64,000 nt of DNA from Lachnospiraceae bacterium JLR.KK002 (GCA_036941025.1 JAYMNP010000001.1:1240001-1304000), one strand, 5' to 3'; positions 34,282-42,935 are shown, counted from the first letter of the stretch. Translations and numbers: made by a program. Notes: generated by a model not told the origin, from the sequence alone.

Positions 34282-34361
34282 AATTTACTCTCTCCTTTCT
34301 GTTTCAGATGGTTTGTTTCATGAAATTGAATTCAAATTTTCTTTTTTATGCGCACCGTATT

Positions 34362-34376
34362 CGTGAAACGTTATTC
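34362..34376. promoter_or_regulatory. LacI-family operator 1 (transport operon leader)
   Basis: The site is centred on TGAAACGTTA (34364-34373) with the central CG typical of LacI-family operators. It lies 14-28 bp downstream of the -10 element of the leftward promoter, a repressing position. It shares TGAAACGTTA with operator 2. Confidence 0.6.
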
Positions 34377-34389
34377 AATCTGTATTTGA

Positions 34390-34418
34390 AATATATTATT
34401 TTGCGTTGCGTTAGTCAA
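34390..34418 (-). promoter_or_regulatory. promoter of the fructoside ABC operon
   Basis: TTGACT (34418-34413) and TATATT (34395-34390) are 17 bp apart, reading toward the permease gene at 34281. The LacI-like operator lies just downstream. Confidence 0.75.
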
Positions 34419-34516
34419 TCTTTTTTTCTCTATTTCATTGTGAATATCTATAATTTTAGTGATTAATTACAGTTTTTTTATAGCTCTTTTGTATACATTT
34501 ACAGTTTTAATAATAT

Positions 34517-34533
34517 ATGTAACGTTTCATGAA
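34517..34533. promoter_or_regulatory. LacI-family operator 2 (lacI-type gene upstream region)
   Basis: TAACGTTTCA at 34520-34529 is the reverse complement of the TGAAACGTTA core of operator 1. It is about 105 bp before the regulator start codon, directly after a weak TTGTAT...TAATAT promoter-like pair, so autoregulation is likely. Confidence 0.55.
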
Positions 34534-34639
34534 ATTTTCTGCAAATGCACTTTACAAACAGAAAAATATCCATTATAATATCATCATAAAAGAAACACTT
34601 GTTTTATTAACATCCAGAAACATATCAAAGGAGGCTCTT

Positions 34640-35668
34640 ATGAAAAAAGAAAATCCCGTTCCCACCATGAAAGATGTAGCCAGAGAAGCCGGCGTTGCTC
34701 TGGGTACCGTTTCCAAAGTAGTCAACGGACTGCCGGTGGGTGAATCCTACCGCGTTCGCGTGGAGGCGGCTATCCGGAAACTGAACTATCAGGTCAACAG
34801 TTATGCACAGGGACTGAAAGCAAGCAGGACATATACTGTTGCTCTTCTGATTCCCAATACCCGGAATCCATTTTTTGCTTCTCTGGTTTACCATATTAAT
34901 CTTGCATTGCTGAAACGCAATTACCGGATGTTACTCTGCACTACTGATTTTGATTTAAATCTGGAGCAGGAATACATTGCCATGGCCCGGCAAAACAAAG
35001 TGGATGGTATTATCGGCCTTACCTATAATCCGAATCTTACTGTAGATGAAACCATTCCCTTTGTATCTGTCGACCGTTCCATGGGACATGGAATTCCCTG
35101 TGTGGCCAGTGACAATTTTGCAGGAGGCCAGCTTGCTGCCGAAAAACTTGCAGATTTTGGCTGCAGACATGTGGCATTTCTGCGGATTGGTTCTTCCCTG
35201 AGCAATGAGCCAAATAAACGGAAATCCGGATTTGAAAACGGCTGTCTGGCCCGCGGCCTTTCATACGAAGCAAAAATTTTAAATGACGGGGATTCTCTGG
35301 AAGGTTTCGAACAGTTTCTGAAAGACCATATTACAGACGGAAAACTGGCCTTTGACGGAATCTTCTGCGTTACCGACAATTTGGCCTGGTCTGTGCTGAA
35401 AATCCTGCGCAGGCTGAACCAGAAAGTTCCTGAAGACGTGCAGGTGATTGGTTATGACGGAATACGCATGTTTGGTGATAAGGAATACGTCTGCTCTACT
35501 ATCGTACAGCCGCTTCCCGATATTGCTGAAATGTGTGTGGAACTGCTGCTGCAGGAAAACAGAATGTTCCGGCCTCCTCTTGTCTGTCTTCCCGTTACGT
35601 ATGCCGAAGGCGGAACAACGCGTGAGATTGCCGGAACCAAATCTGGCGAACAGGAGGTGGATTCATGA
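34640..35668 (+). CDS. LacI-family transcriptional regulator of the fructoside locus
   Basis: The 342-aa regulator has an N-terminal helix-turn-helix (TMKDVAREAGVALGTVSKVVNG, about residues 9-30), a hinge helix, and a periplasmic-binding-protein-like sensor domain (TVALLIPNTRNPFFASLV onward). The ATG at 34640 follows AAAGGAGG; a longer frame from 34529 has no start signal. It is divergent from the ABC/GH32/fructokinase operon and two operator-like sites lie between. The inducer is probably a fructoside or fructose phosphate. The stop codon overlaps the start of the next gene (ATGA). Confidence 0.94.
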   Translation: MKKENPVPTMKDVAREAGVALGTVSKVVNGLPVGESYRVRVEAAIRKLNYQVNSYAQGLKASRTYTVALLIPNTRNPFFASLVYHINLALLKRNYRMLLCTTDFDLNLEQEYIAMARQNKVDGIIGLTYNPNLTVDETIPFVSVDRSMGHGIPCVASDNFAGGQLAAEKLADFGCRHVAFLRIGSSLSNEPNKRKSGFENGCLARGLSYEAKILNDGDSLEGFEQFLKDHITDGKLAFDGIFCVTDNLAWSVLKILRRLNQKVPEDVQVIGYDGIRMFGDKEYVCSTIVQPLPDIAEMCVELLLQENRMFRPPLVCLPVTYAEGGTTREIAGTKSGEQEVDS

Positions 35669-35860
35669 AATTACGTTATTTTGCTGTTCTGTGTTTTCTG
35701 GCTTTTCTGCTGGCAGGCTGTGCCAGCCCTCTCCCTGAAAAAGAACCTGTGGAAAATCTGAAGCATCTTACGGTGGGTCACAGTCTTGAAGTGGAAAATA
35801 CAGATGACCGTTTTGTTCTTGTGGATGACAACAGTACTCTGGCTGCCGGAAGGAACCGGA
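35665..35860 (+). pseudogene. 5' remnant of a lipoprotein gene
   Basis: A signal peptide with lipobox LLAGC (residues 14-18) follows GGAGGTGGATTC and overlaps the lacI-type stop by 4 bp. The first 60 or so residues are regular (KHLTVGHSLEVENTDDRFVLVDD). From about 35850 the frame only shadows the membrane-protein gene in another frame and stops at 36069. The simplest reading is a deletion that removed the 3' part of this gene and the 5' end of the next. Confidence 0.55.
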
Positions 35861-36634
35861 CAGAGGCTGACCGGATTACCGCGGTTTCAGGAACTGTTAA
35901 GCCGGGATGGCAGACGCTTTTTTCTGGCAAACCTTCTGACTATTCTGGGATTTCTACCGTTTATGCTTGGAGTCCTGCTGTCTTTGCTTTCATCCAGTAT
36001 TTTAATTCTGATTCCGGCCTGTATACTCGGCGGCGCCTTTGCCGGCCCTGCTCTGTCCTGTATGCATGACGCTCTGCTGCGAAGCCTGCGGGATGCGCCC
36101 GGCAAATGGACGGACAATTACAGACGCGCCCTGAGACAGAACTGGCGTCAGTCCATAATTCCCGGTATTCTGTTCTGCCTGCTGCTGGGTTTTTATATTT
36201 TTATGCTGGCTACATTCTTCTGGGCTTCCCGGTTTCCGGGATTCGGGACCCTTGCGGTGTACTTTGTGGGCCTGACACTGATTATCATGTTTTTTTCTCT
36301 GTACTGGCCTCAGATTGCATTATTTGAACAGAGCGGAAAACAGCGGTTCCAGAACAGCCTGCTGTTTATGATTCGTTTTTTCCGGAAAACTCTGGGCTGC
36401 GCATTGCTTCAGATTCTCTACTGGACTGTTATTGGACTGCTGCTTCCCTGGTCTGTTATTTTATTTCCGTTCCTGGGGATATGGTTCATTCTGTTTGCTT
36501 CAGATTTCCTGCTCTATCCCGCCATGGATGAATCTTTTCATATTGAAGAACTGATTGCGCGGAATTTTCCGGAACAGACGCCTTTTTATGAAAACGATGA
36601 AGACTGGCTCAGACGGAAACAGGAAAAACAGTAA
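35804..36634 (+). CDS. polytopic membrane protein (DUF624-like), 5' end probably damaged
   Basis: From about 35853 this frame encodes a regular membrane protein: TGLPRFQELLSRDGRRFF, then five or six hydrophobic segments (LLTILGFLPFMLGVLLSLL and following), and the C-terminal EDWLRRKQEKQ. The pattern resembles DUF624/YesL-like proteins that accompany carbohydrate ABC transporters. Upstream of 35850 the frame overlaps the lipoprotein remnant and reads as non-native sequence. Start codons in frame (TTG 35786, ATG 35804, ATG 35825) all lack a good ribosome binding site, so the native start is probably lost and expression is doubtful. Confidence 0.6.
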   Translation: MTVLFLWMTTVLWLPEGTGQRLTGLPRFQELLSRDGRRFFLANLLTILGFLPFMLGVLLSLLSSSILILIPACILGGAFAGPALSCMHDALLRSLRDAPGKWTDNYRRALRQNWRQSIIPGILFCLLLGFYIFMLATFFWASRFPGFGTLAVYFVGLTLIIMFFSLYWPQIALFEQSGKQRFQNSLLFMIRFFRKTLGCALLQILYWTVIGLLLPWSVILFPFLGIWFILFASDFLLYPAMDESFHIEELIARNFPEQTPFYENDEDWLRRKQEKQ

Positions 36635-37805
36635 TAAGAACGCACCCTTACATAATATTTTTTTCCTGTTTTCAGCTTTGAAATAGTCTGGGAAACGGTC
36701 TTATAATTGCCCTCCCATCTTTTTTTAGCTTACTGTCAGTTTTTTTCCCTTTTTGGTTCTGAGTGATTTTAATGTCTGCCTGGCAGGACTGACCTTTACT
36801 GTCACTTTTACTTCTGCTGCATAATAGTTTTCTGTTTCTGCCGCCTTTACTGTGATAATGGCAATTCCCGTTCCTTTAATGGTTATTCTTCCTTTGTTAT
36901 TTACTGCTGCATTTTTTTACTGGAACTTGTGCAGGTAAGTGTTCCATCCCCTTTCGTCAGTTCAATATTCAATGAGAACGCACCGTATGACTGAACTCAA
37001 AATTCCGTATCAGCGCTTCTGTCTGCAACTGCTCTGAATGGGCAGAAGAAATCTGCAGCGGTTCCACGCCAGCCAGCGGTAGAAGTTTGTCATGGCTGTC
37101 ATTGCCCTGTGCGTATCTTCGGTCAGTTTTCCGGCATCGTATGGATTTTTCAGGGAATACATCGACTCATACCAGGAAGATTCTTTTGTATTTTCATAAC
37201 GCTCCCCTGCATAAAGGGCTTCTCCGTATTTCTGTCCCACTTCTTCCTTTGTACGGGTAGAAAAAGTTGCAGATTCTGCCGCATCATAGACAATGGTGTC
37301 CGCTGTTTCCGCATTTATCGTGTTACAGCCCTTGACGCTTCAAATTTCATTTCATGTTCTTCTGCATATTTCTGTGCCGGGGACCCTTCATAGCAGACCA
37401 GCGTTACATGTTTTTGCCAGCCGCTGCCATGGTCAAAGGCGTACTCCGCAATGTTATGCACAGTATCCGGAACCGTAATGCGGACTTCTTCCAGCTTAAT
37501 CTTTGCTTTTGGGCAGAACAGCAGAATGGTTTTTCCCTTATCATACAGAATACCATCTTCCGAAGAATAATTCCTGTTTGCTTCTGCTACATGAATGGCA
37601 GACAGGTTTATGCATTCTCCAAATACGTCATTCCCCAGCTCCGTAACACTTGCAGGAATGGTATCTGTTTCACTTTGCCTGTAATCGTGACGTCTGTCAG
37701 ATATTTGCAGAACTGAACCACTACCGGCTAAAGCCGGTAGGTTCAACATGCTGCTAAAGCAGCCTAAAGTTGTGCATGCTGCAAGTTATCGGTATCCCAT
37801 TACTT

Positions 37806-38240
37806 TTATCCTATCTCAAAGTTATCAGAATTGCTCCTCTCTTGCAGATCTTGATTCTTGATATACTCCTTGATGATTTCATCTGTTACATTTCCACTGC
37901 TTGCTACAAAATAGCCTCTTGCCCACAAGTGTTGACCCCAGAATTGCTTATTTAATTCTTTATATTCCATCTGCAATTTTCGCGACGTATTCCCTTTTAT
38001 ATACTGTACCAACTTACTCGCTGACAAATGCGGCGGAACGGATACCAACAGATGGATATGGTCATTTCCAACATGTCCTGCCAGTATTTCTACTTCATTG
38101 CTCTGGCAGATGATTCTGATGAGTTCTCTTGTTCTTATCGCTATTTTTCCTGTTATCACTGGTTTTCGATATTTTGTTATCCAGACTAAATGGTACTTGA
38201 TATCGTATGTGCAATGTGCTGACTTTCTGTAATTTTCCAT
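37806..38240 (-). CDS. tnpA: IS200/IS605-family Y1 (HUH) transposase TnpA
   Basis: The 144-aa single-strand DNA transposase has the HUH metal motif H61-I-H63 in GNDHIHLLVSVPP and the catalytic Y126 in TDEIIKEYIKNQ. WGQHLWARGYF near residue 101 is also typical. The ATG at 38240 follows GAGGTG by 6 nt. A 10-bp inverted repeat (38251-38260, 38281-38290) in the leader abuts this ribosome binding site and may limit translation, as is known for IS200. The frame is intact. Confidence 0.93.
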   Translation of the reverse strand: MENYRKSAHCTYDIKYHLVWITKYRKPVITGKIAIRTRELIRIICQSNEVEILAGHVGNDHIHLLVSVPPHLSASKLVQYIKGNTSRKLQMEYKELNKQFWGQHLWARGYFVASSGNVTDEIIKEYIKNQDLQERSNSDNFEIG

Positions 38241-38250
38241 TTCTTTCACC

Positions 38251-38290
38251 TCAAGTTTAGTATCTCTGTTTTCACCTTTTCTAAACTTGA
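38251..38290 (-). promoter_or_regulatory. leader hairpin of tnpA next to its ribosome binding site
   Basis: TCAAGTTTAG and CTAAACTTGA form a perfect 10-bp stem separated by 20 nt. The GAGGTG ribosome binding site begins at the last stem bases, so folding could hide it. Confidence 0.5.
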
Positions 38291-38447
38291 AGCTATGGGG
38301 TTTACCTAAAGGTTTCGCCTAAAGGCGAGGGTTTTAACCCCATTATACAGACAATAAAATGCGTCATCTCCTACTTGTTCTACAGTTTCAGGGATTGTAA
38401 AAGCTCCGTTTTTTCCTCCCGGACAACACAGTAAAACGGTTTTGTTC

Positions 38448-38979
38448 TTATTGCTGTTCTTCCTGGAAACATCGGATTACCTTACAGGGACTTCCTGCTG
38501 CCACGCAATTGGCAGGAACCGGGCGGGTCACCACACTTCCGGCGCCGATGACACTGTTTTCCCCAATGGTTACTCCCGGAAGAATAATACTTCCTCCTCC
38601 AATCCAGACATTGTCTCCGATTTCCACAGGACGGGCATAGGTCCTGAAAAAAGTGGCACCTGTTTTTTCCCAGTCCGGATGGAACCTTTCAGCAGGCAGG
38701 ACTGGATGAGAAGAAGTATAAATCTGCACATTGGAAGCAATCAGCACCTGACTGCCGATTCGTATGGGTTTATTATCCACAAAGGTACAGTTCATATTTA
38801 TGATAACATTATCACCCGGAAAAATATTTTTCCCATAATCACAGTGAAAGGGTGTGTCAATGGCTACATTCTTCCCCATACCTCCCAGTAATTCCTGTAA
38901 AATTTCCTGTCTCTTTTGTACGTCATCGTAGTCAGAAAAATACGGCTGTTTCCAGAAAGTCTCCTGTTTCGTAATACAT
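38448..38979 (-). pseudogene. left-handed beta-helix sugar O-acetyltransferase with damaged 5' end
   Basis: The frame 38879-38448 encodes 143 aa of a LacA/NodL-type acetyltransferase: CDYGKNIFPGDNVIINMNCTF, the catalytic-loop His in YTSSHPV, then hexapeptide repeats IGDNVWIGGGSIILPGVTIGENSVIGAGSVV and AAGSPCKVI. Homologues are about 185 aa. The same frame continues upstream (YFSDYDDVQKRQEILQELLGG) but has no start codon. An ATG at 38979 with a good AGAAGGAG site lies one frame away and reaches TGA after 15 codons. A frameshift near 38940 or a 5' deletion is likely, so the gene is probably inactive. LRR pseudogene sequence follows its stop directly. Confidence 0.6.
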
Positions 38980-39096
38980 ATAAATTCTCCTTCTTTGCTG
39001 TTGCGTCATATCAATGGTTACAGTCTGATGATAAAGGAAAATTCCAAAATTATCTATCCCGTTTCAGACATTTACCTGCAGAATTCTGCCAGTCTG

Positions 39097-40160
39097 TTAC
39101 CGGTGGTTCTGTCTGTTCCGGCACTTTAAGTTCTTTCTGTATTCCGCCGGGGTACAATTTGCATATTCACGGAAAATTTTACTGAAATAACTGCCTGTTC
39201 CCAGCCCGCAGGCCTGACCGATATCCGTGATGGATTCCTGACCTTCTGCAAGCATCTGGCAGGCTGCCTGCAAACGGTAATTTCTGATATATTCTGCAGG
39301 AGTCATATGAAGGTAATTGCGAAACAGCCGAAAACATTCCCGTTCGCTCAGATATACGCGGCTGCCAGCTCAGAAACAGAAATTTTCTCCTGGTAATGTT
39401 CATGGATGTAAATCATCATTTTTTTCAGACGTTCATCGTTTCTGTCTGACGTGATATCCGTTTCCGCTTCCGGTTGTTCCTGGAATAATTCACAGATAAT
39501 AAGCCAGATTTCTGATAAGGATTCCCTGATTTTTATTTCATAGCCAATCTCACAGTCAGAAAAAGCAAAGGCCTTCCGTATCTTTTCCAGCACCTCTGCA
39601 TGGACTGGAATATCCGGACGGAAAAGAAAAAACGCCATCTTCTGCGAGGCTGTGACAGGCAGGACATAATTCTGTTCAATTCTGCTTCCCGGAGTTCCTG
39701 AGATGAAAGACGAATCAAAAATATGGAGAAGCTGGGTATTTTTCTCCTTTCGGGACAGAGGTCTGGTCATATGGAGTACATTGGAATTGACAAATCCTCC
39801 GAATCCGGCGGGAACTGTCACTTTCCCGTTCGGAGTATGATATTCTACCGCTCCTGTTTCCATATAAAAGAGCTCCACTGCTCTGTGCCAGGGAACATAG
39901 CCGCATGGATAGTTATCCAGTTTTGCACAGGACGCAATATAAGGAAAATCAGCTGCAAAACCAAGCAGCAGTTCTTCTTTATTCCCGCGAGCAATGAGCC
40001 AAGCAGCCGCGCTAGCGCGGATATTTGGCGAATGCCGCGAGGGTCAAATACCCCGCCCCTTGGGGCGAACTTGCCAGAAACAAGCTAAGGCATACCCCGT
40101 CAGCTTGCTGCGGGGTATTTGATTTTCCGTACGGAATTTCAGTTCTGTAATATGATTCAT
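39097..40160 (-). pseudogene. AraC-family regulator broken by a 132-bp insertion and a frameshift
   Basis: The gene starts at ATG 40160 after AGGAG and reads MNHITELKFRTENQ, where a 132-bp hairpin element interrupts it. The frame resumes at 39983 as NKEELLLGFAADFPYIASCAKL and continues through a cupin-like sensor domain (GAVEYHTPNGKVTVPAGFGGF) to the first helix-turn-helix (EKISVSELAAAY) near 39350. There an extra AT, or loss of one base, shifts the frame. The next frame supplies LSERECFRLFRNYLHMTPAEYIRNYRLQ and the second helix-turn-helix (SITDIGQACGLGTGSYFSKIFRE). Both halves of the AraC DNA-binding domain are thus present but in separate frames. Confidence 0.82.
39984..40115. repeat. 132-bp GC-rich hairpin element (MITE-like)
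   Basis: It interrupts the AraC coding frame. It begins CCCGCGAGCAATG and its far end, read inverted, begins CCCCGCAGCAAGC, giving imperfect inverted ends. Inside are CCGCGC/GCGCGG and CGCCCC/GGGGCG hairpins and internal AATACCCCGC/GCGGGGTATT pairing. No coding sequence is present. Its excision leaves the host gene nearly in frame. Confidence 0.65.
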
Positions 40161-40192
40161 AGACATTCTCCTGACAGACTCTTTTTTGTTCC

Positions 40193-40819
40193 TCAGCATC
40201 CGGACAGGGAATCCTTCGGATTCTCGTCTTCAAAATCAAAGATACATTTCTCAAATGCATTGATGATATGAGTGTCTTCATATTTGTCATAACGTTTATG
40301 GTTTCCGCCGTAGGACAGATGCACATGGCCGTGGAGAAAAAACCTGGGCCTGTATTTTTCCAGCAGATTCCGGAAAACCTGGAACCCCTGATGGGTCAGA
40401 TCCCGTCCGTCGTTGAGCTGATAGGCGGGAGCATGGGTTACCAGAATGTCAAAACCCCGTTTCCGGAAAATCTGGAACCGCAGTTTTGCCACCCGCTGCT
40501 TCATCTGTCGTTCAGTATACTGGTGTTTTCCGGCGTTGTAACGCATGGAACCTCCCAGCCCCAGAATCCGTATGCCCTTGTGGACGTAAATCTGGTCCTC
40601 GATACAGATACAGCCGTCCGGCGGAACCCGGTCGTACCTGTCATCGTGGTTTCCATGTACATAAAGTACCGGCACAGAAGAAAGAGTCGTCAGAAAGGAC
40701 AGGTAATGGGGGTCCAGATCTCCGCAGGAAATAATCAGCTCCACATCTTCCAGTTTACTCTTATCGTAATATTCCCATAAACTCTTTGACTCTTCATCTG
40801 CGATTGCCAGTATCTTCAT
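40193..40819 (-). CDS. calcineurin-like metallophosphoesterase
   Basis: The 208-aa cytoplasmic protein has the dimetal phosphoesterase motifs in order: AIADEE (a variant first block without the usual D-x-H), GDLD near residue 33, GNHDD near 56, VTHAPAYQ near 127 and HGHVHLSYGG near 163. It is one of the small YfcE/Icc-like phosphodiesterases. The first block carries A-D-E-E instead of D-x-H, so one metal ligand may be altered. It lies 7 bp after the ParB-like/BMP gene, likely co-transcribed. Substrate unknown. Confidence 0.88.
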   Translation of the reverse strand: MKILAIADEESKSLWEYYDKSKLEDVELIISCGDLDPHYLSFLTTLSSVPVLYVHGNHDDRYDRVPPDGCICIEDQIYVHKGIRILGLGGSMRYNAGKHQYTERQMKQRVAKLRFQIFRKRGFDILVTHAPAYQLNDGRDLTHQGFQVFRNLLEKYRPRFFLHGHVHLSYGGNHKRYDKYEDTHIINAFEKCIFDFEDENPKDSLSGC

Positions 40820-40826
40820 TCTGAGA

Positions 40827-42743
40827 TTAACCTTCTTTCTTTTTTACACCCTGCTGTTTCATCACCGGCTCTGCCTGGTCTTTCAGTTCCTCTTTTTTGG
40901 GTATGGAGCCGATTACGTTATCCGCCAGCCAGTCCATGGTCATGATTTCCTCCGGAGAAAGGCTTCCCTCCGGGTCATTCAATACCGTACCTGTCTGGGA
41001 GTATAAAATACCGGAAAAGGGATTGAATACTTCCGAACAGATTGCGGATTTTAACAGGTCTGCCAGACGCTTCAGCTCATTGGGCAGATATTTGGAAAAT
41101 ACCACATCCACCACCCCTTCTTCCATGCCCCACCAGTAATTGATGGCTTTCTTGGTGGAAGGGTCATCGTCGTATTTCCAGGTTCCGTCCATAATGGCCC
41201 ATATAAGCTGCTCATAGAAATTCCCCCAGTGCCACAGGGGCATGGCAAAATTCCTGGGATAACCGTTGTTTATATGGTAAAGGCCGAAAAATCTGGAAGC
41301 CTCCTCCGGTATTACCATATCCCGCCCGGAAACACAGGTGGAACCGCTTTCCCGTATGCGTTCTTCAATATCCATATCTTTTTTGGCTGACCACTCCAGG
41401 TACACTTTTGCCCAGGGATTGGTCATTTTCGCTCCGATGGCAAAGGCATTGATATTTGCTATGGAGCCGTAAATGGGGTAATCCGCAATATACATCAGCC
41501 GGTTGTTCTCAGCCATTGCTCCGGCAATGGCGCCCATCAGAAATTTTGCCTCATACATCCTTGCATAATACGTGCGGATATACCGATGGGATGTATTCAG
41601 AGAACAATTCAGAATCCGCACTTTGGGATTGTCAATGGCGGCTTTCACACTGGCCGAAGCAAAGGGCGGCGTGGTGGTGAAAATCAAATCGCAGCCTTCC
41701 TCCATGGCCTCATTCAGCAGGCGGTCAATATTTTCCGTAGTTCCGTTTTCATAACAGATGGTCTGTACTTCTTCCGGGAATGTCTGTTCCAGATGCAGTT
41801 TACCCAGTTCATGGGCGTACGTCCAGGCAGAGGTCCCCGGCGTTTTTTCGTAGATAAAGGCAATTTTTAACTTCCCAGGAGCCAGTGAAGGCAGATGAAG
41901 CAGATCAAACAGTGATTTTTTCTTCTGATTGGGTTTCATCTTCAAATCTATCTCGGATTCTTCTCCCAGGAGTACAAATTCTTCCCAGCTCTTTGCCACC
42001 AGTTCCTGCATTTCACTGGTGGTTTTATTCTCAATGACGTCATAGCCATAGAGGGTAATAAATGACAGAAATGCATCTCCCGGTGAATTTCTCAGCTTAG
42101 TTCCACCTTTTGCCTGGTATTCAGCCGTAAATCTGGTATAAATAGAGCTGAATTTCAGCAGATCTTCTTCGCTCCAGACTTCATCCGGCCCTTTTCCTAC
42201 TGCTTCCTGCAGCTTTGCATATCCGCCCTCCTGGGTAAACCAGATATAGTTAATGGGGGCTAACCGGTAGAAATCCAGAAATTCATAATAAATTCTATTT
42301 TCTTTTTCTTCACTGCGTTTTGGGATAATCCTGGTTACATTTCCCAGAATAGAGACAGCGCCGGAATATTTCATTACGCTGACCCGTTTATTTCCCTCTA
42401 CCACATAAAATTTATACATGTATTCATAAACCTTGATTGGCTCACGGATACCTTCCTCCACATGAGAATCAAGTAATTTTATCCATTTTGCCGCAAATTC
42501 TGTGTCTTCCCGCAGAATAGGCATAAAATTTCCTGCAAAAGAGCTGCTCCTTCCGAATGTCTTCGTCCCTTCAATCTGTTCTATGGGAACCTGCACCAGA
42601 CCAAGAGGCGTCTCAGAATAAGACCCCCGTTCCGGCAGAAAATCATCCAGCACCTTTAAAATCGGTTTTTCCCCACGGAGCAGCCTGGCCTGATAATCTT
42701 TCTTTCCCGCTTTCAGTGCTTTTCTGTAATCTTCTTTTCCCAT
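40827..42743 (-). CDS. cytoplasmic protein with ParB-like N-terminus and BMP/PnrA-type binding domain
   Basis: The 638-aa protein starts at ATG 42743, with GGGAGG 5 nt upstream; a longer frame from 42824 is less likely. There is no signal peptide or lipobox. Residues about 70-150 contain IKVYEYMYKFYVVEGNKRVSV, which looks like a ParB/sulfiredoxin-type nucleotide domain. From about residue 293 (LKIAFIYEKTPGTSAWTYAHE) the protein is a BMP/PnrA-type ligand-binding domain, normally an exported nucleoside receptor. The fusion suggests an intracellular sensor or processing protein. No ABC permease is adjacent. The phosphoesterase gene follows it closely. Confidence 0.8.
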   Translation of the reverse strand: MGKEDYRKALKAGKKDYQARLLRGEKPILKVLDDFLPERGSYSETPLGLVQVPIEQIEGTKTFGRSSSFAGNFMPILREDTEFAAKWIKLLDSHVEEGIREPIKVYEYMYKFYVVEGNKRVSVMKYSGAVSILGNVTRIIPKRSEEKENRIYYEFLDFYRLAPINYIWFTQEGGYAKLQEAVGKGPDEVWSEEDLLKFSSIYTRFTAEYQAKGGTKLRNSPGDAFLSFITLYGYDVIENKTTSEMQELVAKSWEEFVLLGEESEIDLKMKPNQKKKSLFDLLHLPSLAPGKLKIAFIYEKTPGTSAWTYAHELGKLHLEQTFPEEVQTICYENGTTENIDRLLNEAMEEGCDLIFTTTPPFASASVKAAIDNPKVRILNCSLNTSHRYIRTYYARMYEAKFLMGAIAGAMAENNRLMYIADYPIYGSIANINAFAIGAKMTNPWAKVYLEWSAKKDMDIEERIRESGSTCVSGRDMVIPEEASRFFGLYHINNGYPRNFAMPLWHWGNFYEQLIWAIMDGTWKYDDDPSTKKAINYWWGMEEGVVDVVFSKYLPNELKRLADLLKSAICSEVFNPFSGILYSQTGTVLNDPEGSLSPEEIMTMDWLADNVIGSIPKKEELKDQAEPVMKQQGVKKKEG

Positions 42744-42935
42744 AATGTCCTCCCATGCTCGTACTGCGCTGTAAATGTTATATTTACATTCATTGTTATG
42801 ATTTCTCTTTCTTTCTGTTTTCATTCGGCTTTATCTTACCATAGATTACCAGGATAATCTACATTCTTTTTGAACAGTTCTTCTGGCCTTATGAGATAAT
42901 ATTCCGGCAATAAGAACAAAGAATATTTTTATACA

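Larger units (their letters stand above)
37715..38345 (-). mobile_element. IS200/IS605-type element (tnpA only)
   Basis: The element contains a Y1 transposase gene flanked by subterminal hairpins: CTACCGGC/GCCGGTAG and GCTGC/GCAGC at the left, TCGCC/GGCGA and GGGGTT/AACCCC at the right. There are no terminal inverted repeats or target duplications, as expected for this family. Ends are approximate, placed where the interrupted LRR reading resumes. No tnpB is present. Confidence 0.75.
36728..38447 (-). pseudogene. degenerate LRR / CAP-like / Ig-like surface protein gene
   Basis: Scattered minus-strand frames form one ordered, decayed gene. BspA-type leucine-rich repeats occur at 38447-38345 (FTIPETVEQVGDDAF) and, after an inserted IS200-type element, at 37710-37330 (SVTELGNDVFGECINLSAIHV, then ILYDKGKTILLFCPKAK). 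A helical domain resembling the CAP-like module of gut surface proteins follows (KNPYDAGKLTEDTHRAMTAM at 37170-37090), continuing in another frame as VEPLQISSAHSEQL. An Ig-like segment ends it (KGTGIAIITVKAAETENYYA at 36860-36790). Several frameshifts and stops are visible. The N-terminus is missing. Confidence 0.75.
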
